DNA of 64,000 nucleotides, taken from assembly GCF_900156095.1 (NCBI RefSeq), contig NZ_FTMJ01000006.1, positions 62,001-126,000 of the forward strand, given 5' to 3'. The notes below the pieces were generated by a model. That model saw only the letters and a program-made list of their open reading frames with translations. It ran no database searches and had not been told where the DNA came from. Both the position numbers and the translations under genes were made by a program. Within the stretch, counting starts at the first letter, position 1. Each line of letters starts with the position of its first letter. Positions 1-7,808 of the stretch are shown here, piece after piece. The DNA comes from Aeromonas sp. RU39B. GTDB taxonomy: Bacteria; Pseudomonadota; Gammaproteobacteria; Enterobacterales; Aeromonadaceae.

Positions 1-1
1 G

Positions 2-655
2 CCCGATTACATCCTGCTGCCACGCGGTCAGGAAGAGGCGTTTGTGGCAGCGTTTCAGCAGGCATTTGCACGCCGCTATCCCAAAGGGCTGGCAAGCCCC
101 GACTACAGCTCGGTGGTGAGTGAGGCCCATTATCAGCGCCTATGTCGCTGGCTGACAGAGGCACAGGCGCTTGGCGCCAAGGTTGCCAGCGCGGCCGAGC
201 CCGCCCGGGATGAGGCGAATCATCGTCTGCTACCACAACTGGTGTGGAACGTGCCCGAGCAGTGCGAGCTGATGCAGCAAGAGATCTTCGGGCCACTGCT
301 GCCGCTGGTGCCCTATGACAGCATTGATGAGGCGATCGCTTATATCCGGGCGCGGCCGCGGCCGCTCGCCTGCTATCTGATGAGCTTCGAGCCGACCTTG
401 CAGCAGCGAGTGATCCGCGAGGTACATGCCGGCGGTATGGCCATCAACGAGACCCTGTTCCAGGTCGCAGCCGACGATGTGCCGTTTGGTGGCATCGGCG
501 CTTCAGGCATGGGCCACTACCACGGCCACGAGGGGTTTCTCACCTTCTCCAAGGCCAAGACGGTCCTGCTGCGCGGACGCTTCACCACCGGCTCGCTAAT
601 CCATCCGCCCTACGGCTGGGTGCAGCGACTGATGTTGTGGCTGTTCCTGCGCTAG
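2..655 (+). CDS. Aldehyde dehydrogenase, C-terminal part (coniferyl aldehyde dehydrogenase-like)
   Basis: This is the C-terminal part of an NAD(P)-dependent aldehyde dehydrogenase; the reading frame is open from base 2 and the N-terminus lies outside the window. The first residues, PDYILLP, match the segment that in coniferyl-aldehyde-dehydrogenase-type enzymes follows the catalytic cysteine, so that cysteine is just upstream and not visible. The QQEIFGPLLPLVPY block is the family motif containing the glutamate (EIFGP) that binds the nicotinamide ribose, and PFGGIGASGMG near the end is the usual C-terminal motif. A TetR regulator starts 9 bases after the stop. Together with the downstream alcohol dehydrogenase this suggests aldehyde/alcohol oxidation or detoxification. 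The family is clear; the substrate is not. Confidence 0.9.
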   Translation, partial: PDYILLPRGQEEAFVAAFQQAFARRYPKGLASPDYSSVVSEAHYQRLCRWLTEAQALGAKVASAAEPARDEANHRLLPQLVWNVPEQCELMQQEIFGPLLPLVPYDSIDEAIAYIRARPRPLACYLMSFEPTLQQRVIREVHAGGMAINETLFQVAADDVPFGGIGASGMGHYHGHEGFLTFSKAKTVLLRGRFTTGSLIHPPYGWVQRLMLWLFLR

Positions 656-663
656 GGTGGCCC

Positions 664-1236
664 ATGCAAGACAAACGCAGCCAGATCTTAGATGCCGCCC
701 TGACCCTGTGTGCCGAAGAGGGGACGGCGGGTGCAGCCACTGCACGCATCGCCAAGGCCGCAGGGGTTGCGACCGGTACCCTGTTTCACCACTTTGCCAG
801 CAAAGAGCTGCTGATCCAGGCGCTCTATGAAGAGGTCAAGCAGCGTCTGGCATCGGCTCTGCCTGCGCCGGAAGAACAGGTGACGCTGTGTGATGCCGCC
901 CGGCACTACTGGGATACCACGCTCGACTGGCTGCTGGCCCATCCGCGCGAGCTACGTTTTTTGCTCGGTTTTTTCCACTCGCCCGCCCTGCCGCTGGCCC
1001 TGCGCACCCGCATCATCGGTGAAACCTTGCCGTTTTTGCCGCGCCTGCTGGACCAAGGGGTGCGCCAAGGTTGCCTGACCGACTGCCCGCAGCCCCTGTT
1101 ACTCGAAGTCTGTCAGGGGCAACTGCTCTCCTGCGCTGCCCTGTTTGTCGCCGAGCCCGAGCGAGCCAGCGATGACCAGTGGCGCAGCGCCGCCTTTACC
1201 CTGTTCTGGCATACCATCGCGAGGAGCCCAACATGA
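664..1236 (+). CDS. TetR/AcrR-family transcriptional regulator
   Basis: This 190-residue protein has a TetR-type N-terminal helix-turn-helix: SQILDAALTLCAEEGTAGA is followed by TARIAKAAGVATGTLFHHFASKE, the classic recognition-helix pattern. The C-terminal two thirds form a variable helical ligand-binding region. I chose the ATG at 664; an in-frame GTG at 637 lies inside the preceding aldehyde dehydrogenase gene and would only add a non-family extension. The gene begins 9 bases after the dehydrogenase stop and its TGA overlaps the ATG of the next gene, so it is co-transcribed with the enzymes it probably controls. The ligand may be an aldehyde, alcohol or fatty-acid derivative, but that is inferred from context only. 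Confidence 0.9.
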   Translation: MQDKRSQILDAALTLCAEEGTAGAATARIAKAAGVATGTLFHHFASKELLIQALYEEVKQRLASALPAPEEQVTLCDAARHYWDTTLDWLLAHPRELRFLLGFFHSPALPLALRTRIIGETLPFLPRLLDQGVRQGCLTDCPQPLLLEVCQGQLLSCAALFVAEPERASDDQWRSAAFTLFWHTIARSPT

Positions 1237-1742
1237 GCCGTCCCCTGCCCGTACCGCTCTACTCCCTGACCTGGCGCATCAAGCGACTGCTGCTCGCTGT
1301 CCTGCTATGGGGCGTTGGTCGCACGCTGGCGCGGGCCGCCCGCGTCGATCCGGTGGTGCACAGCGAACTGCGCCATCTGCCCGACGGGTTTTGCCTGCAT
1401 TTGGGCACCCGGGGCCTGCGAAGTGGCCTGACCCTGGAAAAACAGGGAGAGCGCTGGCGCGCCAGCCGCGCCACCCCCACGCTCACGCTCACTTTCAAAC
1501 ACCCTGATGTGGCCTTGGCGGTGCTCGGTTTTCGCCTTGGTATCAACCAGAGCTTTTGCGAAGGCCGGGTCAGCGTGGAGGGGGATTTGACGGCTGCCAT
1601 GCATCTGGTTCGCGCCCTTGAGACGCTCGAATCCTTACTGCTGCCTGCCTTTCTTGCTCGGCCGCTGCTGCGCCACTATCGCGCGCCCCAGCGCAAATTG
1701 CAGCGCGCTTCATCCATCTGTCTTGGCCTGCTGATCTCATAA
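1233..1742 (+). CDS. SCP2 sterol-carrier-like lipid-binding protein
   Basis: This 169-residue protein resembles SCP2 (sterol carrier protein 2) lipid-binding domains: a hydrophobic N-terminal helix at about residues 8-30, then a domain with LHLGTRGLRSGLTLEKQG and LTFKHPDVALAVL followed by GRVSVEGDLTAAMHLVRALE, the strand-helix pattern of SCP2-fold proteins such as UbiT. The ATG overlaps the TGA of the TetR gene (ATGA), which fixes the start and implies translational coupling. No catalytic motif is visible. In this operon it could bind or present a long-chain aldehyde or alcohol substrate; that is inference. The basic, hydrophobic N-terminus may serve as a membrane anchor. Confidence 0.65.
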   Translation: MSRPLPVPLYSLTWRIKRLLLAVLLWGVGRTLARAARVDPVVHSELRHLPDGFCLHLGTRGLRSGLTLEKQGERWRASRATPTLTLTFKHPDVALAVLGFRLGINQSFCEGRVSVEGDLTAAMHLVRALETLESLLLPAFLARPLLRHYRAPQRKLQRASSICLGLLIS

Positions 1743-1752
1743 GGAGACCGCC

Positions 1753-2946
1753 ATGCGTCACAGTCGCTATTACGAGTTTTTCTGCCCGGTCAAATTGCTG
1801 GTCGGTGAGGCCGCCATCGAGCAGCTACCGGCAGCCATGGCCGCGCTCGGTGCCGAGCGACCACTGCTGGTGACCGACAAGGGGCTGCGCGCCACCGGTC
1901 TGGCCGAGCGGGTGTTTGATATTCTTGGTGCCGGCGCACTGGTGCCGCTCGCCATTGAGGATGATGTACCGCCCGACTCCTCCACCGATGTGGTGCAGCG
2001 CATCGCCGCCCGTTATCTGCGCCTCGGCTGTGATTCGCTGATTGCGTTAGGTGGCGGCTCGGTCATCGACACCGCCAAGGCGGTCAACATTTTGGTCTCT
2101 ATGGATGAGCATCAGGACAATCTGCTGGCTTGGTCCGGCGCCGATCTGCTAACCCGGCCACTGCGCCCGCTGGCAGTACTGCCCACCACCGCCGGCACCG
2201 GTTCGGAAGTGACCCAGGTTGCCGTGATCCGCGATGAGCAGAGCGGTCGCAAGGTGCCGTTTACCTCACCCTTCCTGCTGCCTAATCTCGCCGTACTCGA
2301 TCCGCGCCTGACCCTGTCTCTGCCGCTTGGGATCACTGCGGCAACCGCGATGGATGCCATGACCCACGCCATTGAGGCCCTGATGGGCAACAGCGCCAAT
2401 CCGGTCAGCGAGGCGCTGGCGCTGATGGCGGTCGAAAAAATTGCCCATGCGCTACCGCCCATCCTCGATAACCCGACCGATGCCAGCTTGCGTCTTGAAC
2501 TGGCCCAAGGCTCGACGCTGGCTGGCATGGCGTTTTCCAACTCCATGGTCGGGCTGGTGCATGCCCTCGGCCACAGTCTTGGCGCCCGCTGTCACCTGCC
2601 CCATGGCCTGTGCATGAACCTGTTTCTGCCCTGGGTGCTGGACTATAACCGCCCCGGTATTGACCCCGCTCTCGACCGTCTGCTACTGGCGCTCTCGGGT
2701 AGCGAGGTTTACGCCAAGTGCCCTGCCGAGCAGCGACCGGCCGCCGCCATCAAGGCCATTGAGGCACTTAGGGATCGGCTCTGGGAGCGGGTCAAGCTGC
2801 CGCGCACCTTGCGCGAAGCGGGCCTGACCGATCGCTCGCTACTAAGTGAAATCCGTGACCTTGCCATCAATGATGGGGCGCTGCTGTTTAACCGCAAAGA
2901 TGCTGATCGGGACGAGCTATTGGCCCTGCTCGAGCGCTGCTGGTAG
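1753..2946 (+). CDS. Iron-containing alcohol dehydrogenase
   Basis: This full-length (397 aa) group III iron-dependent alcohol dehydrogenase would interconvert alcohols and aldehydes or ketones with NAD(P). The N-terminal Rossmann-like half carries the dinucleotide motif GGGSVIDTAKAV. The C-terminal helical half holds the metal ligands: D in LDPRLTLSLP-TAATAMDAMTHAIE, H in HALGHSLG and H in HLPHGLCMNLFLP, matching the D-H-H-H pattern. AGGAGA ahead of the ATG is a good ribosome-binding site. The gene starts 10 bases after the SCP2-like gene and closes a four-gene operon (aldehyde dehydrogenase, TetR, SCP2-like, this gene). The alcohol/aldehyde pair suggests stepwise oxidation of an alcohol to its acid; the substrate cannot be read from the sequence. 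Confidence 0.93.
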   Translation: MRHSRYYEFFCPVKLLVGEAAIEQLPAAMAALGAERPLLVTDKGLRATGLAERVFDILGAGALVPLAIEDDVPPDSSTDVVQRIAARYLRLGCDSLIALGGGSVIDTAKAVNILVSMDEHQDNLLAWSGADLLTRPLRPLAVLPTTAGTGSEVTQVAVIRDEQSGRKVPFTSPFLLPNLAVLDPRLTLSLPLGITAATAMDAMTHAIEALMGNSANPVSEALALMAVEKIAHALPPILDNPTDASLRLELAQGSTLAGMAFSNSMVGLVHALGHSLGARCHLPHGLCMNLFLPWVLDYNRPGIDPALDRLLLALSGSEVYAKCPAEQRPAAAIKAIEALRDRLWERVKLPRTLREAGLTDRSLLSEIRDLAINDGALLFNRKDADRDELLALLERCW

Positions 2947-3018
2947 CTCGCAGGGTGGACTTGCCGCTGACATCGGGCCATTCTCTAGAGGTTTGCCTTT
3001 GTCTTTGCAGGAGTGACC

Positions 3019-3279
3019 ATGAGCGAGATCGTGCATCAGCAAGAGCTGCGTCAGTTTGCTTGCCACATCAACGGCGAAGAGGCCAGATTGCGTTATCGCA
3101 GGGTGGATGGCACCACGGTTGAAGCGTTCAATACCTTTGTTCCGCCCGCCCTTCGCAGCATGGGGCTCGCTGACAAGCTAGCCCGCGCCTTCTATGAGTG
3201 GACCCAGGCCGAGGGGCTAACCATTATTCCCAGTTGCAGCTATATCGAGGTGTGGTTAAGCCGTCATGCCAACGCCTGA
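3019..3279 (+). CDS. Small GNAT-like N-acetyltransferase (YjdJ/Gtn10 type)
   Basis: This 86-residue protein belongs to the very short acetyltransferase-like family with a single acetyl-CoA-binding core. ARLRYRRVDGTTVEAFNTFVPPALRSMGLADKLARAFYEWTQ has the family layout, with R/G residues of the CoA loop (RSMGLADKL), then IIPSCSYIEVWL where the conserved cysteine lies. The ATG at 3019 has CAGGAG five bases upstream; an earlier in-frame GTG at 3013 overlaps that site and was rejected. The next gene overlaps its end by 14 bases, implying coupling. The substrate is unknown; members are thought to act on small molecules or protein N-termini. Confidence 0.8.
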   Translation: MSEIVHQQELRQFACHINGEEARLRYRRVDGTTVEAFNTFVPPALRSMGLADKLARAFYEWTQAEGLTIIPSCSYIEVWLSRHANA

Positions 3280-3835
3280 GCAGTTTGCGGCCCGTACCTG
3301 CGATCTGCTGCGGGCCTCTGCTCTGCACATGGCCTGCCTACAGGCCGCCCGCGAGCTGGCACTTCCTGACTGGTACCTGGCTGCCGGGTTTGTGCGCAAT
3401 CTTATTTGGGATCATCTGCACGGTTATGCCAAGCCCACCGCATTAAACGATATAGACCTTATCTATCTCGACAGTGGCGATCCTGATGGCAGTGATGAGC
3501 CGCGCATCGAGATGACGGCGCGCAGTCTGCTCCCCTTACCTTGGGAAGTGCGCAATCAGGCACGCATGCACCTGCGCCAAGGCGTGGCCCCCTTTACTAG
3601 CTCAGCCGAGGCGTTTTCGCGCTGGGTCGAGTTGCCGACCTGTGTGGGTGTCCGGCTGCTCGATAACGATGAGCTTGAGCTCTGCGCGCCTTATGGACTG
3701 GCTCTCAACTGGTCACTGGCGGTTGCCCCCAATCCCCAATGTCTGCAACCTCCCGCCGTGTTCTGTGAGCGGGTAGAGCGCAAGCGCTGGCAGCAAATCT
3801 GGCCCAAACTGAAGGTGCACTGGCCGGCGCCGTAG
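3266..3835 (+). CDS. Nucleotidyltransferase-family protein (DUF925 type)
   Basis: This 189-residue protein matches the DUF925/NTP_transf_6 family. The signature is WYLAAGFVRNLIWDHLHGY followed by ALNDIDLIYLD, where the DID triad gives the metal-binding aspartates of the nucleotidyltransferase fold. CVGVRLLDNDELELCAPYGLALNW is the conserved C-terminal block (family form: R....G...V.AP.GL.DL). The start overlaps the small acetyltransferase gene by 14 bases. The cellular substrate is not known for the family. No signal peptide is visible, so it is likely cytoplasmic. Confidence 0.85.
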   Translation: MPTPEQFAARTCDLLRASALHMACLQAARELALPDWYLAAGFVRNLIWDHLHGYAKPTALNDIDLIYLDSGDPDGSDEPRIEMTARSLLPLPWEVRNQARMHLRQGVAPFTSSAEAFSRWVELPTCVGVRLLDNDELELCAPYGLALNWSLAVAPNPQCLQPPAVFCERVERKRWQQIWPKLKVHWPAP

Positions 3836-3901
3836 CCGGCATCATTGCAATTGCATGACACTATTGGGCACACTGGGCGCTTCGTTGTATGAAACTCTCT
3901 T

Positions 3902-5656
3902 ATGCGTGACTTCTTCTCTCTGACCCGTTGGTTTCCCGGCCTTGCGGCCTTGCTGAACTATCAGCGTCACTGGTTCGTCCCCGACGTGCGCGCCGGATTG
4001 TCGGTCGCGGCCGTCGCCCTGCCGGTGGCCATCGCCTATGCCGAGCTGGCCGGAGTCGGCGCCGTGGTCGGCCTTTACTCCTGCATCCTGCCCATGGTGG
4101 TCTATGCCCTGTTTGGCTCATCGCGCCAGCTGATCATCGGCCCGGATGCCGCCACCTGCGCCGTACTCTATGCCGTTGTGGCCCCGCTGGCGGCGGGCGA
4201 TCCGGTCAAGCACTGGCAACTGGTGATGACCATGACCGCCATGACCGGTTTTTGGTGTTTAATCGCCAGTCGTTTTCATCTGGGGGTGCTGGCTGACTTT
4301 CTGTCACGTCCCATTCTGATGGGACTACTCAACGGTGTGGCCATCACCATCATGGTCGGCCAGCTGTCACGCATCATGGGGTTTACCTACAACGAGAAGT
4401 ACTTGATTGAGCGGTTGCTGCACAGTCTCGACTACCTCACCCACACCCATCTGCCCACGCTGGTGATGAGCCTGCTGACCCTGCTGATCCTGCTGGTCTG
4501 CCGCCGGGTGCGCCCCAACTGGCCGGCGCCGCTGATGGCACTGGCGGCGGCGGCTTTGCTGGTGTGGGCCGGTCAGCTCAAGCGCATTGGTATCGAGACC
4601 ATCGGGCCGGTGCCCACCGGGATCCCCGAGCTGCAGATTCCGCAATTTGCCCCCGGGTTATTGCGCGATCTGGTGCTGCCGGCGCTCAACCTGGCCATGG
4701 TGAGCTTCGTGTCGATGATGCTGACCGCCCGCAGCTTTGCCGCCAAAAATGGCTATGAGGTCGATGCCGATCAGGAGTTTCGGGCGCTCGGTCTGGCCAA
4801 TCTGGCGGCGGCCGCCTCGCAGGGTTTTGCCATCAGTGGCGCCGATTCACGTACCGCGGTCAATGACGCCAGCGGTGGCAAGAGCCAGCTGGTCTCTATT
4901 ATCGCCGCCGGCGCCATCGCGCTGGTGACCTTCACCCTCACCGCGCCGCTGGAATTTATTCCTACTGCCGCGCTTGGCGTTGTGCTGGTGATGGCCTCCC
5001 TGTCACTGACCGATTTTCGCAGCCTGTGGGCACTGCGCAAATCTGACCGCGCCGCTTTTGCGCTGGCGCTGATCACTTTTACCAGCGTACTGCTGATGGG
5101 GGTGATCCCAGGTATTACGCTGGCGGTACTGCTCGGCTTGTTCCAGTTCTTGCGCAACGTGATGCGCCCGACCGACCAGCTGCTCGGCATAGATGAAGAA
5201 GGGGTGGTGCGCACCCTGGGCAACAACGAGCATGTGCACAGCGTGCCAGGACTGCTGCTTTATCGCTTCAACTCGCCGCTCACCTATTTCAATGCCCCTT
5301 ACTTCAAACGCCGGGTGCTGGCCCAGCTGGTTCAGGATCCGCACAACCCGCGCTGTCTGGTGATCGATGCCGTCTCCTGCTTTACCCATCAGGACATCAG
5401 CGTGATGAGCATGGTGGGTGAGCTGCACCGCGAGCTCAAACGCCGCGGCGTACACATGGTGATGGCCGGCCGTCACGGCCAGCTGACCCACTGGTTCCGT
5501 CAGGCCGGCGTCAAGGTCGGTGATGATGGCATCCTGCTCAGCCCCGATATTTATCAGGCGCTGCGCATGACTCGCTGCTACCGGGAAGAGGGGGCAGACG
5601 ACTCGGCGGCATTTTCTTCATCAGAAACTGAGACGCCGTCCACAACAATTGCGTGA
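3902..5656 (+). CDS. SulP-family inorganic anion transporter with STAS domain
   Basis: This 584-residue membrane transporter of the SulP/SLC26 family carries sulfate, bicarbonate or dicarboxylates in known members. The N-terminal part has the family motif at residues about 30-60 (DVRAGLSVAAVALPVAIAYAELAG), about a dozen hydrophobic segments and the FAISGADSRTAVNDASGGKSQLV block. From residue about 440 the soluble STAS domain follows (LLYRFNSPLTYFNAPYFKRRV, then CLVIDAVSCFTHQDISVMSMV). Length is normal for the family. The ATG at 3902 follows an ordinary 66-base gap. The acidic Ser/Thr-rich tail is not conserved. The transported anion cannot be told from sequence. Confidence 0.92.
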   Translation: MRDFFSLTRWFPGLAALLNYQRHWFVPDVRAGLSVAAVALPVAIAYAELAGVGAVVGLYSCILPMVVYALFGSSRQLIIGPDAATCAVLYAVVAPLAAGDPVKHWQLVMTMTAMTGFWCLIASRFHLGVLADFLSRPILMGLLNGVAITIMVGQLSRIMGFTYNEKYLIERLLHSLDYLTHTHLPTLVMSLLTLLILLVCRRVRPNWPAPLMALAAAALLVWAGQLKRIGIETIGPVPTGIPELQIPQFAPGLLRDLVLPALNLAMVSFVSMMLTARSFAAKNGYEVDADQEFRALGLANLAAAASQGFAISGADSRTAVNDASGGKSQLVSIIAAGAIALVTFTLTAPLEFIPTAALGVVLVMASLSLTDFRSLWALRKSDRAAFALALITFTSVLLMGVIPGITLAVLLGLFQFLRNVMRPTDQLLGIDEEGVVRTLGNNEHVHSVPGLLLYRFNSPLTYFNAPYFKRRVLAQLVQDPHNPRCLVIDAVSCFTHQDISVMSMVGELHRELKRRGVHMVMAGRHGQLTHWFRQAGVKVGDDGILLSPDIYQALRMTRCYREEGADDSAAFSSSETETPSTTIA

Positions 5657-5726
5657 GCTGTTTCCTTGGTGTTAAATGGCGACCCGTGAGTGTCCCCTCT
5701 GGCCACTCGTTAGCCTTGGAATTTGC

Positions 5727-7073
5727 ATGCAAACCCACTCAGCTCGTGGGCCAGGTTCACTGTTTTCGTTAACCTGGCCGCTGTTCATCGACCTTGCTCT
5801 GCACTTTCTGACCGGTGCGCTTAACACCTTCATGGTGGGACATGTCTCCTACCGTGCCGTGGCGTCGCTGGCTGTCGGCAACCAGGTATTTGATCTCGCC
5901 ATTACCCTGTTTAGCTTTGTCAGCATCGGCACCAGCGTGGTGATCACCCAATATCTGGGTGCCGGCGACAAGGAAAAAGCGCGCGTGGTGATCCACACCG
6001 CCATCTTCTTCAATCTGCTGGTTGGGTTAGTGGCGGCCAGCGGCGTCGCCCTTGGCGCGGGCCCGATCCTCAATCTGATGAACCTGCCTGCCGAGTTGAT
6101 GGACGATGGCCAGCTCTACCTGCACATCATCGGTCTGTGTCTGCTGCCCGAAGCCGCCTCGCTCTGTCTGGCCGCGACACTGCGTGCCCACGGCCGCACC
6201 CGTGAGGCGATGTACATCACCCTCGCGGTCAACCTCATCACCTGTGTCGGCAACATGCTGCTACTTTACGGCTGGTTTGGTCTGCCGCAGATGGGTGTGG
6301 CCGGGGTAGCCATCAGCACCGTGGTGGGGCGCTTGATTGGCGTGGTGCTGCTGGTCTGGCTGGTCGCTCGCAAAACCGGTATCAATCTGGTCCCCCGCGA
6401 TATTATCAAGCCAAGCCGTGAGATGATCGGCAAGGTGCTGCACATCGGTCTGCCAGCCGCAGGTGAGAACCTCTCCTGGATGCTGCAGTTTATGGTAGTG
6501 ACCGCCTTTGTCGGCCTGCTCGGTGACAAGGCGCTGGCGACCCAGTCTTACTTCTTTCAGATCTGCCTGTTTATCATGCTGTTTGGCCTCTCGATTGGCC
6601 TTGGCAACGAGATCATCATCGGCCATCTGGCGGGGGCCCGGCAGTTTGACAAAGCCTATGCCCAGCTGCTGCGCAGCCTCAAGATTGGCTTACTGCTGAC
6701 CTGCCTGCTGGCGGTCGCTGCCGCCATCAACGGTCGCAGTATCATTAGCCTGTTTACCACAGACGCAGATATCATCGATCAGGTCGCCCAGCTGTTTTTG
6801 GTCAGCCTGCTGCTTGAACCGGGCCGCACCTTCAATCTGGTGGTGATCAACGCCCTGCGGGCAACCGGTGATGCCCGCTTCCCGCTGCTGATGGGCCTTA
6901 TCTCGATGTGGGGAATTGCCGTTCCACTTTCCTATTTCCTCGGTATCATGCTGGGCTATGGACTGGTTGGCATCTGGCTGGCGCTTGCCTGCGATGAGTG
7001 GGTTCGCGGACTGGCCATGTACTGGCGCTGGCGCAGCCGCCGCTGGCAAAACAAAATCTTGGTGGAAACATGA
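5727..7073 (+). CDS. MATE-family efflux transporter
   Basis: This 448-residue, 12-segment multidrug and toxin extrusion (MATE) exporter of the MatE superfamily drives efflux with H+ or Na+. Visible family features are the N-terminal LTWPLFIDLALHFLTGALNTFMVG, the pseudo-repeated half starting near IGKVLHIGLPAAGENLSWMLQFM, and the C-terminal LRATGDARFPLLMGLISMW. I chose the ATG at 5727 because an in-frame ATG at 5676 would add 17 residues with no family match. The stop overlaps the ATG of the next gene (7070), so the two are coupled. The exported substrate is unknown. Confidence 0.9.
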   Translation: MQTHSARGPGSLFSLTWPLFIDLALHFLTGALNTFMVGHVSYRAVASLAVGNQVFDLAITLFSFVSIGTSVVITQYLGAGDKEKARVVIHTAIFFNLLVGLVAASGVALGAGPILNLMNLPAELMDDGQLYLHIIGLCLLPEAASLCLAATLRAHGRTREAMYITLAVNLITCVGNMLLLYGWFGLPQMGVAGVAISTVVGRLIGVVLLVWLVARKTGINLVPRDIIKPSREMIGKVLHIGLPAAGENLSWMLQFMVVTAFVGLLGDKALATQSYFFQICLFIMLFGLSIGLGNEIIIGHLAGARQFDKAYAQLLRSLKIGLLLTCLLAVAAAINGRSIISLFTTDADIIDQVAQLFLVSLLLEPGRTFNLVVINALRATGDARFPLLMGLISMWGIAVPLSYFLGIMLGYGLVGIWLALACDEWVRGLAMYWRWRSRRWQNKILVET

Positions 7074-7699
7074 AGCGAAACGCAATGAAATCCCTGTTTG
7101 GCATGCTGTTGCTGGGTCTGCTGGCCAGTCAACCGGCACTGGCGGTGACCTGGTATCTTGAGCCGATTCAGACTGCGCCGGGCGATGCCGCCCAGCAGGC
7201 TGTGACCAAGGAGTTCACCAACCTGCTGATCAAGGCAATCAAGATCAACGAATATCAGGTCGGCAAACCCTTGAGCAAAGAGGTCAAGGATGCCAAGTGG
7301 GTGGTGCGCAGCCGCATGATCCCGGCCAGTGATGCACCGCTGACGGGTAAAAAACACGAGCAGAATTTCACCTACGGTAACGGCGCCCCGACGCACGAGA
7401 TCGTGGCTGAGGTGCTGCGTGATGGCGTGCTGGTGGCCCATATTGGTCAGGGCTGGCGTGAGCCTCAAGTTGCCGGCACGCCGATTGCGGACAAGATCAC
7501 CGTCGTCACCTGGCGTTATGCCGTCGGCGCCGATGCCAAGCCCGCCGATCTCGAAGAGCTCGCGGCCATGATCTGTTTCGAAGCCGGCAAGGTGATTGCC
7601 CGTGATGGCAAGCCGATTCCTGAGCGCAAAAAGAAAGAGGATAAGAGTGCAGCAGCGGCTGCCGCACCGGATAGCAGTAGCGACAGCGACAAGCAGTAA
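7070..7699 (+). CDS. Exported protein of unknown function
   Basis: I do not recognise this 209-residue protein. Residues 1-25 form a classical Sec signal peptide (basic start, LFGMLLLGLLAS core, cleavage after ALA), so the mature protein should be periplasmic. The middle has alternating hydrophobic strand-like segments (WVVRSRMIP, EIVAEVLRDGVLVAHIGQGW) and the last 40 residues are a low-complexity Lys/Glu then Ala/Ser/Asp tail. The ATG at 7070 overlaps the TGA of the MATE gene; a second in-frame ATG at 7085 is possible. A strong terminator follows. The layout of WVVRSRMIP followed by VLRDGVLVAHIGQGW recalls small envelope proteins of the DUF4410 kind, but I would not assign that. Confidence 0.8.
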   Translation: MKRNAMKSLFGMLLLGLLASQPALAVTWYLEPIQTAPGDAAQQAVTKEFTNLLIKAIKINEYQVGKPLSKEVKDAKWVVRSRMIPASDAPLTGKKHEQNFTYGNGAPTHEIVAEVLRDGVLVAHIGQGWREPQVAGTPIADKITVVTWRYAVGADAKPADLEELAAMICFEAGKVIARDGKPIPERKKKEDKSAAAAAAPDSSSDSDKQ

Positions 7700-7707
7700 T
7701 CACTCTC

Positions 7708-7732
7708 AAACGGGGCCATCAGTGCCCCGTTT
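7708..7732 (+). terminator. Rho-independent terminator after the exported-protein gene
   Basis: A perfect 9-bp stem, AAACGGGGC (7708-7716) with GCCCCGTTT (7724-7732), is followed by a T-rich stretch. It lies 8 bases after the stop at 7699 and separates the MATE/exported-protein unit from the following operon. Confidence 0.85.
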
Positions 7733-7746
7733 GTTATTCTTTTGTT

Positions 7747-7763
7747 CTTAAGTTTCTCTTAAG
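7747..7763 (+). promoter_or_regulatory. Perfect PmrA/QseB-type direct repeat CTTAAG-N5-CTTAAG
   Basis: Two identical hexamers CTTAAG (7747-7752 and 7758-7763) are separated by exactly five bases (TTTCT). This is the known binding pattern of PmrA/BasR and QseB response regulators: direct repeats of YTTAAK one helical turn apart. The site is 46 bases upstream of the first gene of an operon whose last two genes encode just such a regulator and its kinase. Autoregulation of the whole operon is therefore likely, though not shown. Confidence 0.7.
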
Positions 7764-7808
7764 TCAGGCCTGCGACGATTCCCTCAACCCCAGTGAGAGG
7801 AGTCACGC

